This document shows, one piece after another, positions 33,397-44,319 of a stretch of DNA of 64,000 bases. The translations under genes and the position numbers were made by a program. The notes below the pieces were generated by a model. It did not search any database, was not told the DNA's origin, and worked only from the letters and a program-made list of their open reading frames with translations. The DNA comes from Leptobrachium leishanense (taxonomy: Eukaryota; Chordata; Amphibia; Anura; Megophryidae). How positions within the stretch are numbered: the first letter of the stretch is position 1; every line of letters begins with the position of its first letter. The stretch spans positions 41,112,654-41,176,653 of the forward strand of contig CM019072.1 in the NCBI GenBank assembly GCA_009667805.1. The letters run 5' to 3'.

Positions 33397-34563
33397 CAGA
33401 CCTCAAAATTTCCACTCGCCGGCTCGCATTTGGCGAGTGGAAATTAGCTGAGGGCGAGTTGGGCTGATTGCCCTGTGAGTTGCTGGGTTTAGTGGGCTAC
33501 CGATTTACTTCTCGGCTCTTGGAGTCCGAATCCGGAGCTGAGTGTCTGATTGAGGCTGCCCCCTCCCGTGCGACCAGTGAGATTCACACTCGCGGGTCAC
33601 CTGCCCACCCACGTGATGCGTCGCACACTCACAGCGTAAGTGCTGCGAGTCTATGATGCATCACGTGGGTAGGTCAGGTGATGCACGGGAGGGGGCAGCA
33701 CCAACGCAGTGTGTCGATCCCAGACACTAAGCACGTGCTGTTCCCTGACTGCTGCACCAGACAGCACACAGCAGAAGAGGCTATCAACTGCCAGTGGACA
33801 ACGGAGCCAGCCTGCATCCAGACTGGGTCTCGGCTGCTCTGTCGTCCTTCCTGATCAGCCTTTGATTTGGTAAGTGACTGCTTGGGGGGGTGTAAAAAGA
33901 ATGAGAACGAGAGAGGGGGTTAAAAAGAGAGAGAAGGGGTTAAAGAGAAAGAGAGAGGGTTAAAAAGAGAGAGGGTGTTAAAAAGCAAGAGAGGGGGTTA
34001 AAAGAGAGATGGGATTAAAAAGAAAGAGGGGTTAAAAAGAAAGAGAGGGTTAAAAAGAAAGCGAGAGGGGTTAAAAAGAATTAAAGAGGGGTACAAAGCA
34101 TGAGAGAGAGGGTACAAAGCATGAGAGAGGGTAAAAAGGATGATAGGGTAAAAATGAGAGAGGGTAAAAAGAATGAGAGGGTGTGCGTAAAAAGGCAGTG
34201 AAGCTCTGTGATACGCTCCTACACACTGCACATTTTTGTGAGTTTTATTGCTGCGGTGCTCTGATACAGTAATGCATAGTGCGTATGAGTGTATTCAGAG
34301 CACCGCAGCAATAAAACTCACAGTAATGTGGCGTGTGTATGAGCGTGAGTTTTATTGCTGTGGAGCTCTATGATACACTCATATGTGCCGCACATTATTT
34401 TTATTTATGTTTACACCGCTTTGTTATATTATTAATAATTAAATAATATTTTAAGAGGGTGTGTTTAGGGGAAGAGTTAAAGGTAAGGGTTGGGTGGGGC
34501 AACTGGTGGCGAGTAACTCTTAAGGCCTGGCTAGTAGCTTGGGACCTGAAATTTTGAGCCCTG
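33397..34563. mobile_element. hAT-like element with purine array and hairpin module
   Basis: CAGACCTCAAAATTTCC and GAAATTTTGAGCCCTG are inverted ends, flanked by CTATTAT (33390-33396, 34564-34570; seven clear bases). 33895-34195 is an AAAAAGAGAGAGGGGTT-type array. A hairpin with 28-base arms is at 34237-34322. Near the left end CACTCGCC / GGCGAGTGG forms another hairpin. Confidence 0.75.
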
Positions 34564-34576
34564 CTATTATTACTAA

Positions 34577-34985
34577 CTAGGTGGAAAGCCTGCCCGGAGG
34601 GCAGTCTATTGTTGTTGTCGCCAGCTCAGAATTCACATCCACATAGTTTTTTTTCAATGTCCTATCCAAGAGTATCTCTCTATATAAATATGTTTGTAAC
34701 GCGTCCATCGCCATCCCATCCACAACAGGAGGGCCAACTGAGCAGCTGTGATGGGTGCGTGCACAGCTGACAGCGCATTACAAAGGCATTTATATATTAG
34801 AGCAGATTCCTCTTCCCTCTTAGATTGTAAACTCACGGGAACAGGACCCTCAGATTGTAAACTCACAGGAACAGGACACCATAGGTTGTAAACTCATGGG
34901 GCCCCTTAGATTGTGTTGGGCTTGGGCGGGCATTTTTTTGTAGCGTTTACATTATGCGTATATTTAATGGCACGTGGTATGCATG
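34577..34985 (-). mobile_element. Helitron-like 3' end
   Basis: Read on the minus strand it ends with the hairpin CTGCCCTCCGGGCAG (34590-34604), a 9-base spacer and CTAG, with T next in the target. This is the layout expected of Helitron 3' ends. The same end occurs at 63620. The 5' end was not located. Confidence 0.5.
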
Positions 34986-36015
34986 GCATGTCAGGCTGGT
35001 ATTTAGGCACACTGGTATTATGCATGGCAGACTGGTAATATGGCTGGCAGACTGGTTTTGTGCATGGGAGACTGGTAATATGACTGGTAGACTGGTATTA
35101 TGCATGGCAGACTGGTATTAAGACTGGCAGACTGGTAATATGGCTGGCAGACTGGTTTTGTGCATGGGAGACTGGTATTATGCATGGCAGACTGGTATTA
35201 TGCATGGCAGACTGGTATTAAGGCTGGCAGACTGGTATTGTGCATGGCAGACTGGTATTGTGCATGGTAGACTGGTAATATGGCTGGCAGACTGGTATTG
35301 TGCATGGCAGACTGGTAATATGCCTGGCAGACTGATATTGTGCATGGCAGACTGGTATTAAGGCAGGCAGACTGGTATTGTGCATGGCAGACTGGTATTA
35401 AGGCAGGCAGACTGGTATTATGCATGGCAGACTGGTATTGTGCATAGGCAGACTGGTAATATGGCTGGCAGACTGGTATTGTGCATGGCAGACTGGTAAT
35501 ATGCATGGCAGACTGATATTGTGCATGGCAGACTGGTATTGTGCATGGCAGACTGGTATTAAGGCAGGCAGACTGGTATTGTGCATTGCAGACTGGTATT
35601 AAGGCAGGCAGACTGGTATTGTACATGGCAGACTGGTATTAAGGCAGGCAGACTGGTATTGTGCATGGCAGACTGGTATTGTGCATTGCAGACTGGTATT
35701 GTGCATGGCAGACTGGTATTAAGGCTGGCAGACTGGTATTATGCATGGCACACTGGTATTGTGCATTGCAGACTGGCATTAAGGCAGGCAGACTGGTATT
35801 GTGCATGGTAGACTGGTAATATGGCTGGCAGACTGGTATTGTGCATGACAGACTGGTATTATGCATGGCACACTGGTATTGTGCATTGCAGACTGGCATT
35901 AAGGCAGGCAGACTGGTATTGTGCATGGTAGACTGGTAATATGGCTGGCAGACTGGTATTGTGCATGGCAGACTGGTATTATGCTTGGCAGACTGGTATT
36001 AAGGCAGGCAGACTG
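34985..36015. repeat. 20-bp minisatellite (~50 units)
   Basis: Units of GGCAGACTGGTATTGTGCAT with variants TAATATGGCT, TATTAAGGCA, TATTATGCAT. Open frames on both strands are repeat artefacts. Confidence 0.95.
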
Positions 36016-36082
36016 GGCACGGAGGAAATGCAGGCCGGGCATGGAGGAGATGCAGGCCGGGCACGGAGGAGATGCACAAAAC

Positions 36083-36140
36083 AAATCCGATCCATTGGAG
36101 AGGCGCTGTGCACTGTGCGCCTCTCCAATGGATCGGATTT
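36083..36140. repeat. Perfect palindrome, 24-bp arms
   Basis: AAATCCGATCCATTGGAGAG plus GCGC, a 10-base centre, and the exact complement. It sits between the minisatellite and a CR1 tail. Confidence 0.9.
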
Positions 36141-36277
36141 AATTTGTCCCTCGCGCACGCCGGCTGTGCGCGTGCCGCGGCCGTTGGATGCGCACGCAGC
36201 CAACCGCCGCAGGTTGCGCACGCATGCGCAGTCCGTTTTTTTGGCGACGGACACGCTGGAGCTTATTGTATTTTGGT

Positions 36278-36367
36278 ATAGATACTTCTTTTGGATCAAC
36301 AGCAGTAGGTGATGTGTGAAAGGCTGAACCTGATGGACGCATGTCTTTTTTCAGCCTATGTAACTAT
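36278..36367 (+). mobile_element. CR1-like 3' tail fragment
   Basis: CTTTTGGATCAACAGCAGTA, GTGAAAGGCTGAACCTGATG, ending CCTATGTAACTATGTAAC, as in 29740-30068. Confidence 0.75.
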
Positions 36368-37434
36368 GTAACTATTATTAATACAACCACTACTAGTAAT
36401 GGTATAACATTGATGCTAATAAATCTAATGTTACTATTGCTAATAATAATAGTATTTCAGTGTGAGATAAGTGAACGTTTTGTTGGGGAGGATAAATGAT
36501 GAAAATACCACAATCTAAAAAAAATAAAAAATCATAATAAACTTGCCATTTCCTGAAAATGCGATAAAGAAGCTTTCAGAAACTAGATTCTATGAAATGA
36601 AAGGCAAAGGAGGAATATTTAACTTGCTAGATAAGAAAAATGAGCGTGAACATAAAGTTTCAGGCCTACAATCAATCAGTTGTTGGAGGAGTTGTTAATA
36701 TAAGGTGTCATCGCATCAGCAACTGACGGATTGACATCATAGCTACAACCACAAAATGTTCCACGAAAAATGTCTAAATGTGAACTATAAAATACAGTAT
36801 ATAATATATAATAAACAAAGTGATATTTTCACCTTGACGTGAATTATACAGTAGTTGTTTTTTTTGGGGGGGGGGAGGGGTTTTTTCCTTTTGAATCGAG
36901 CAACACAGAGGTTTATTCAGTACATCAGGAACCATGGAGAATTGCCAGAGGGGACTGCAAAATGTTAGGCCAATAAAGCCAAGCTTGAAGGAAAAAAAAG
37001 AAGAAAGAAAACAGTAGCCTGGGGGTTTTTCGCTTTCTTCCTGCTTTTAGTTCTTAACTAAGGTTTTACATTTTACAGTCCTTCCTACAGATCTTTTCCA
37101 TTTTCTGGTTTAATGAACGTGTTTTCCAGTTCTACAAGGAAATATAATATGAGTAACAAAAAAGTGGTTTACAATATATATATATAGAGTTGGCTCAATC
37201 TGTAAAACCCAATGTAAAACTTTATACAGTGCCGGCAGATAATAAATACACTGAACAACACATAACCTGACAAAGATGATTCAGTAGGATTTGAGGACCC
37301 TGTTCCTGAGGGAACTAACAATTTATATATGAATCAATCACATGTGGTTATTATTGACTCTAGAGATTCCTTTGCATGAATCCGTTGCCCAAGGGACAAT
37401 GGCAATGCTATTACAGTCGAGGGAAAATACTTAC
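36368..37434. other. mmp2 intron 1, 5' end
   Basis: AT-rich intron start after the exon 1 donor; no repeat or gene recognised. Confidence 0.5.
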
Positions 37435-37575
37435 GGTGACCATTTCTTTGTCTGTCTTTTGCGAGATGTCCCCTGGAAACTTAATAATAGGAGAAGGAGC
37501 CGATGTCACGTAATAAAAGGAAATCAGTAACTGGTTTAAGAGCACAGAAAGTTGAATAAATCGTAGCTGCCTCAT
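37435..37575 (-). CDS. mmp2: mmp2 exon 1: signal peptide and start of propeptide
   Basis: The ATG at 37575-37573 opens a 47-codon exon that ends at a GTAAGT donor after codon 47 (phase 0). The first ~26 residues, beginning MRQLRFIQLSVLLNQLL, form a hydrophobic secretion signal. The mature start reads APSPIIKFPGD, a hallmark of the MMP2 prodomain N-terminus, followed by KTDKEM. The next exon continues in frame with [12 protein letters not shown]. No other in-frame ATG lies between this one and the hydrophobic core, which supports the chosen start. The exon is isolated by a 22.8-kb intron from exon 2. The signal peptide diverges from mammals, as is usual for signal sequences; the identification rests on the propeptide motif and the splice phase. 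Confidence 0.92.
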
Positions 37576-37800
37576 AGTTAAGCGTGAAGAATTCTCAGTC
37601 CTTAATAGTCACTTAGCTCTGTCTCCTTCCAAGCTCTGAGACGTGTGGATTTCCAGCCGTTCCTTTGTGTGGAAGGAGATCCAGATGTACATCAGACAAC
37701 CACAACCAGAGGAAGTTTGCAAATATGAGGAGGGGAGAGGCCAGTTTTTGCTGCCAGAATGTGCTTAACCGCTACCCTACCGGATACCTTTGGCGTCATT
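37576..37800 (-). promoter_or_regulatory. mmp2: Presumed mmp2 5' leader and proximal promoter
   Basis: This is the sequence immediately upstream of the mmp2 start codon. I see no TATA box at a convincing distance and no CpG-dense island. The stretch is free of recognisable repeats, unlike most of the window, which is compatible with a constrained promoter. The transcription start cannot be placed by eye. Confidence 0.35.
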
Positions 37801-38466
37801 CTAAGTCAAACAAATAATCCTAAAACTAAGCAACATCTGAGGAGAAACTAGAATCCGTTCTTTTGTATGTGATCGGGAAGCACTAACGCAACTCAAGGAA
37901 CATTTTTGCTCAACAGCATTCGTTTATGTAGGGTGAGATGAAACTATTATTAGTAAATACATATTTACGGTTTTTAACCTTTTTTTATTTTTATTATCAA
38001 AAAAAAATTTACTGAATGAACTTTTTTTTTTTTAGTTCGAAATGTTTAAAATAAAGGAAAAATAACAAAAAAGCTCAGATAAAGCTGTAAGTGTACAGTG
38101 AGGTATATAGTTACAGTGACGCGTGCTGGGCAGTATTCTTATTCTACTCAGTGAAATCTAGTGGGTTCTATGAATAATTAGAGAAAAGATTAATGTAGCT
38201 AATTTGGAAAGATCACTTTTTTCATTTTTTTTTAAACTTTTGGTTTAGGTTTTAATGAAATTTGAAACAATTTACCTGTTAGTGAATAAACCCCAATTCT
38301 GCACAGAGATATATATTTTTAAATGGCATCCATTAATACTAACTAGAAGGTTAGTACAGCAGCTGTTATCTGTATTCATTTAAAGGGGCTCTATAGCAGG
38401 AATATGATTCCTCTCCCTGCTTGTCCGCGGCCACTTGGATAATTCGTTAAATTTGTTCGTGGTCTC

Positions 38467-38735
38467 TGTAAAATACAATGGGCTAAATTACATTCCTAAT
38501 GCTAAAATGGGGGTGCTAGAAGGCAAAAACTGCACCCGCAGTTTTTCCACTAGCGCCCCGTTTTAGCCTGGATTTGCAATGCAGGTGCTAAAAAAGCTGC
38601 CTCCATTGTTACCGGGCGCAAAGCCCCGGGATGCTCTTGGCAGCACTAAGCGCCGCCGCGGGCATCCACTCGATGGAGTCCACCATAGGACTCCATTGAG
38701 CCAGACGCCGGCGGTCACATGACCTGCCGTATCGT
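38467..38735. repeat. Fragment of the GGCTAAATTAC element
   Basis: GGGCTAAATTACATTCC, then hairpins AACTGCACCCGCAGTTTTTCC and TGGAGTCCACCATAGGACTC. Inverted partial copy of the element at 45336-46073. 37801-38466 and 38736-39180 show nothing else recognised. Confidence 0.55.
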
Positions 38736-39181
38736 AATGATACACATGTATACACCCTATTGACTTTATGTGAAATCATCCTCTACGTGTAGGAAAACTA
38801 ACTACACGGTTTCATGGAAACCTGAAAAGACAAAATTCTGAAATGAAGATACAGTTTTCCAGTACAAATAAGAATCTGATAGATTATGAGTAAGAATAAA
38901 AAATGACAAAAAATTGATATTGTAAATATAATACGTTTTGGTATTTCTGCCAACAAACTGATCATTGCGTGGGAATCAACAGGTCATAGACAACTGGCAA
39001 AAGGGAAGAAATATTTAACTTCTAATCATACCATTGACCTTTAGTTGGTGCTGTGTGGAAAAAAAGTACAGTGAAATAGTATTTTATCAGCAATAAACGC
39101 TTTTGTTGCCTTTCAAAGGACTCCTTGCCTACATTTAATGTAAATATTTTGTGTGTATATATGTTTAGTTGTATCGATAAC

Positions 39182-40790
39182 CCCTTAGTGACCAGGCGGT
39201 TTTACACAAATCCGTCCTTTAGTGACCGCTGCTGTTTTTACGTTTCTGCGCTGTTAAGTGTTTAGGACAATTTTTCCTCTTACTCGTTTATTCAACGCAC
39301 ACATATTATACACCCTTTTTCCCGCCATTAAATGGACTTTCTAGAAATACCATTATTTCCATCATATCGAATAATTTACTATAAAAAAAATATGAAATAT
39401 GATGAAAAAATGGTAAAAACACACTTTTTCGTAATTTAATCCCCAAAATCTACAACCACCCAAAAAGACCCTGGCTAAATAGTTTCAAAATTTTGTCCCG
39501 AGACTAGAAATACCCAATTTTTACATGTTTTTGCTTTTTAATCCCTTCACTGCTGAGCCAGTTCACCTATGTGCGCTGCACTCATTCTAACCATTTGAGA
39601 TGACAGCCTAGGTCCTATTTAACTAACCCCCCCCCAGACAAAAAAACTTTAAAAAAAAAACATTTTTTTATTTTATTTTATTTTTTTATTATTTAAAAAA
39701 AATTTTTTTTATTTTATTTGTAAACCAAATCTGGTCATGTTTGGTATCATTGGAAAGGCCATGATCAGGCCTTTCAAATTATGTCAAATATGACCATCTT
39801 GCTGCCATGGATCGAGAGATAGAGGGATCCTTAGGATCCCCTTATCTCTACATGGCAGCTAGATGGTTAACTGGCCCACTGACATCCTCACACATATGGT
39901 GAGGTTGTCATTGGGTGGGGGGGGGACCTGGAGGCTTGGCTGGCATCCAAGATGTCAGCCCCCCTCCAGGTTCGAATTGCGTTTTGGCGCCAATTAGCGG
40001 CGAAATGGTTAATGCTATGCACCGCTGAAAAGGGGAAAAAGCAAAAAGCATCTCCCTAGCTTCAATGGTTGGGGAGATAGAGGGCTCCGAAGGAGCCCCC
40101 CTCCCCTCCATTGATTTGAAAGGGGGCGCCTGCTGATGATGTCACCACGCAGCGTGGCGACGTCATCAAGCTCACCAGCCCATGTAAATCACATGGGCAG
40201 GCTTCCTCCCTGCCAGATCGCCGAGGGATCCAGCGAGGGAGGTAAGTATCGGGCGGGAGGGGGGTTAGGCGCCGCTGACGTACCCTGTACGTCCGCGGGT
40301 CTAAGGGAGACCCATGGGCAGGACGTACAGCGGTCAGCGGTCCTTTAGGCTAGGGACAGATGAGCGCATTTTCTGCGGCCACCGTCAAAATGTACGTCGA
40401 TGCGTGCGCACGCATTTTTTCACGGAATACGCTTAAGTGGTCAGACGACCACAGTCGCACAGTCGCAGGTACTCACCAACCCAATTCTAGGGAAATCCGG
40501 CTGTTTGAACGTTATGTAGGCCGCACACTAGCAGCGTCTGACGTCTCCTAATCACGCACACACGCTGCCATGCGGCCGCAGCGCACTCTGTACGTCTGTA
40601 GCAGCGGTTTCACGTTCTGAGAAAAATGCGTTCATTTGCCGGTTGCGTGGTGTCGGCGCACTTTTGTACGCACGTACTGCGTATATTGTCCGTCATTGGC
40701 CGTTATGTGCTGCTACTGCCGCCGTGATTTAGTGCGCCTGCACGCGCGTTCCGACTGCCCCACTCTGACCCTAGCCTAAGGGGTTAATAT
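39182..40790. mobile_element. TTAACCCC-type hairpin-rich element
   Basis: The left end TAACCCCTTAGTGACC is mirrored by AGCGGTCCTTTA plus AAGGGGTTA at the right, split by the MITE 40348-40776. The interior has A/T runs (39640-39720) and GC hairpins (for example GGATCCTTAGGATCC at 39826-39840 region). No coding. Confidence 0.6.
40348..40776. mobile_element. Harbinger-like MITE, copy 9
   Basis: GGCTAGGGACAGATGAGCGC to CTCTGACCCTAGCC, with TTA before and TAA after. Inserted near the right end of the TTAACCCC element. Confidence 0.75.
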
Positions 40791-41112
40791 TTAAATTTTA
40801 AGAAGGACCATCTACAAGAGGCAATAGCGCCAATGTAAACCCACCAGTCTTTCTTATGACCGAGAAGCAGCATGAGCATATGTGACTTGCTTAGAAAGCA
40901 GCTCTTGGTTTTATTAGGTAGGACTCACCTACCAGAGGTGCCGTGACGTGGCAGGTGAGCTTACACTTCAATGACCATTCAAGTAAACCAAAACCTCCGA
41001 TTGTGTTTTGTTTCACATAGAGTTATAGGGATAAGCGCAGATGACATTTTTTTTCTTGTTATGTTTAATAGTGACAAGAATTTATTTTTACTTGTGTATT
41101 AGATGTTTCTTA

Positions 41113-41825
41113 AGGGGCTATTCGGAAAGCACTGAAATTTCAGAGCTTTCTCGTTCAGCGCACTTCGGTGATTCCATTTCGCTGACCCTGCGGTGAATTC
41201 AATATTCACTGCAGGGTCCCCGAAGTGCGCAGAACATGGAGCCGCCGAAGACCGCCGAACTGCAAAAACAAAAAAACTGAACTCTCTTGTTCTTCTAATA
41301 GCTGTTTCAAGCAATAAAAATGCATTAAAATGTGTCTAAATAATAAAAAAGGTCTTATAACAATAACAAAAAGGTCTGTTACAGAAAAAAACACCTTTTA
41401 AACAAATTTTGAATCAAAAATATTGCCTAAAAGAAAAAATACAAAAATATATGCCAATAAATATAAAAATACAGTTTGCTGAAAAAGAAAATATACGGTT
41501 GAATAAAAATAGGATAGAAAAAGATAATATATTTTAAAATTTTAATCCTATGGGATTCGCCTGTTTAAACCTGTCGAACTGAATCACCAAAAATCTGGCT
41601 ATTTTACTGACACGTCAGTGCAGTTTGTCATTCTCTGAATAAATTGTCCCATAGAGAAGTAATGGCTAATTTCGCTACCACTGAAGGTCACCGAACTGCA
41701 CCGTATTTCGCCATCAATTCACCAGTATTTGGCGAATTGCCAGTTTAGTGAAAAGACGAACTGCATTGAAATTCACTGTTTGGTGCAATTCGGTGGCAAG
41801 TTCGGGGCTTGTTGAACAATCCCTT
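41113..41825. mobile_element. Diverged CAGGGTTATTC-family element
   Basis: TTAAGGGGCTATTCGG left, TTGAACAATCCCTTAA right. It shares the internal block GACCCTGCGGTGAATTCAAT and TATGGGATTCGCCTG with copies a and b. Confidence 0.55.
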
Positions 41826-42234
41826 AACTTTCTGTATGTGCACAGGAGAAGACTGCTAACCCATTTAAATGACCACATTATTTTGCTCTGAGTTGTTTCC
41901 CTCAAGTCATCCACTGGCACATGACCCACACATTCTGGGCTGAACATGGCGGTCTGAACAATGATAGAGGAACAACCCTCTCATGAAGAGATTCAAAAGA
42001 GTATATGCTGTTATTCTCTGAAAGAGGAATGATAATAGCAATGAGGAAGTGGAGGCTCATCTATAAGGAAGACTCACATGTAAAATTACAAATAACAACA
42101 ATTATATGTATAAAATCAATTGACATTGGTAACTTTTCATAAAGGATGGGTTATGCCTTAAAAGCAACGTCACACATAAAAATGTAAGTATTTAATGATA
42201 AATAAGCTTGTTTCCATTGGATCAGTTGAGTAGT
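41826..42234. other. Intergenic, no recognised feature
   Basis: Non-coding; nothing identified. Confidence 0.45.
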
Positions 42235-42819
42235 TGTCATGAACCACGCCGTTGCCTCGACAGCAAGAAGGACAAAGGCTGTACTGCACCCTCCTGATTG
42301 AGCCTGGGCAGCATCCTTCCTGCAACGCCACCTTCAGGCAGATTCTGGCTGTGCTAACACCAGGTGCTCCGTATAACGAGGGTTATAAGGGTGAAGTACC
42401 CATGATGCAGTGCTCCATCATTGTCTAACCTGGTGGCCTTTTCTCCTGAAACCTGCTCCTTCCCTTCAAGTTGGATTTCCCGTGTACCGAACTGTGCTTG
42501 GACTTTATACTACGTTTGCCAGCCGCCTGCCACGACCCATTGCACGGACTGTACCACGATTGCTGTATCCTTGCCTCCAGTGTCCCCTGCTTGAAGTCTC
42601 CAGTGTCCCCTGCTTGAAGTCTCTAGTCAGCCCTTTTCCTGTCTCGTGTCTTGTGTAAATCTCCTGCTGTTTCCCTCAGTGTCCCCGTGTGTCTTGTTCC
42701 TCCCTGCAATACCTCCTCAGTCAGCTCCATTCCTGCACCGTCCGTGACCTTCCATACTGCTGTCTGTACATAATAAACCCCCATCATACCTTATCCACGT
42801 GGCTCAGCTCATTATTCAC

Positions 42820-44260
42820 CAGTGCATTCATTTTGGAAAAATTCAGAATTTGGAAAGAAATTTGAGAATTTGTGGTTCGGAAGTACTGCCTGCCGAATAA
42901 TGAATCGATATGATACGAATTCGAAACGGTATATAATGAATTTATTTCGTTTTACACTGTGTCATCATAAAAGAAAAAATTGAATAATCGATATCAACTA
43001 TTGAATTTGAAATGAACTATCAAATTGATCTTAACTTAAAATACAAGTTATAGTCAGCAAAAGACTTTATGAATAAAATTAATTTTGTTTCACTGTTTAA
43101 TTGGACTCAAATACTAAATATGTGACACAGCTTAAAATTTAACCCTAGCTTTTCTCTGAACAGCAAAATTTGATCTTGCTATGTGCTCCACTACTAATAC
43201 CAGCTCACTGGAGGATGACGGCGATACCCACTCGTGCCGAGCTGGTGGCCCGGGTAAATGGACTACGTGCTGCCGAGGAAACAATGGTGCTGACTGCGGA
43301 TGCTAGGGAACGATTCACGCAGACGTGGTTTTACTGGACGGGCTGAGCGGATGCCGAACGTGTATTAGCCTTGGCAGTGGCTCCCTCTTGCCTATTTTTA
43401 CTTTACAAGATGATATATTTCTCTTTTGGCCTCACCTACTGCATCTCCCGGGGCGTGACCCCCCTACGTCATATCCCTTAGTCATATCCCTCCCCCCCTT
43501 TTCCGCTGATTGACATGCGGTGGATGCTTCGGTGCACCCCCGGGTTCTAACTCATTCACTCCCCACCCCCCCTTTTTTTTAATCTTATCTCCTCTTTTTC
43601 TCTCTCTCTCTTCTTTCTTCCCTTTCTATGCTACTCCCTTTCTCTCTCAATCTTATTCCCCTTTTCTATCCTTTTACTTTATTCCCCTTCTTGCTATTGT
43701 TTTAACTAACCCTCATCCACTTCCCCTCCCTTGTCTTTTATCTCTGTTCTGATTTTATTTCTATTATCTGGTGTAATTATCCGTTTGGCCTACATAGGCC
43801 ATGCACACCTTCAGCCATTCTTGAAGATTTGATCTGAACTGACTGCTATCTGATCTCTTTCATGTAATGAAGCGAATGTGTCAGTTGATTACCATATCGC
43901 GATGTCTTAATATGACTCTAATAACACTGCCCGGTTGTATGACAATGATCCAAGATCGTTTGTGTGTTTGTGGATACTGTATTGCCTAATGTTTACTTTT
44001 ATGTATATTTTGATTCTTATTGGAAAATAAAAACTTCAAATATAAAAAAACCAGCAAAATTTGATTAATTGGGGTTTTATTTAGTGATCCAAAATTCAAA
44101 TTGATATCAAGTATCGAATTGATATATGAAATTCGAATCGATTCGAAATTTCAAATCAAAACAAAACGAAATTAGTTACGAAATTCCGAAAACAAAATTA
44201 TTTAAAAACGTAACGAAACTAAACTAAACAAAACAAATTTTTCAGCCATGCACATCCCTA
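42820..44260. mobile_element. hAT element inside the LTR
   Basis: Perfect 8-bp duplication TTATTCAC (42812-42819, 44261-44268). The right end CATGCACATCCCTA matches the hAT ends at 535 and 6689; the left end is damaged (CAGTGCATTCA). The interior is TTTCGAATT-rich and is interrupted by an L1-like insertion. Confidence 0.8.
43175..44052 (+). mobile_element. 5'-truncated L1-like LINE insertion
   Basis: A 13-bp target duplication AGCAAAATTTGAT (43162-43174, 44053-44065) surrounds an insert ending AATAAAAACTTCAAATATAA plus A-rich. The 5' part reads ARERFTQTWFYWTG then stop, resembling the end of an L1-type polymerase ORF. A pyrimidine-rich 3' UTR follows. Confidence 0.75.
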
Positions 44261-44319
44261 TTATTCACTGCATATTGGGCTCATACCCTCTTCCCCGCTA
44301 CCACGGTCGTGACAGAATG

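Larger units (their letters stand above)
42235..44314 (+). mobile_element. Ty3-type LTR, interrupted
   Basis: TGTCATGAACCACGCC begins and GGTCGTGACA ends an LTR whose two parts (42235-42819 and 44261-44314) are separated by a hAT insertion. The AATAAACCCCC near 42772 is a likely polyadenylation signal region. A gag relic follows downstream, so this would be the 5' LTR. No partner LTR was found. Confidence 0.6.
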
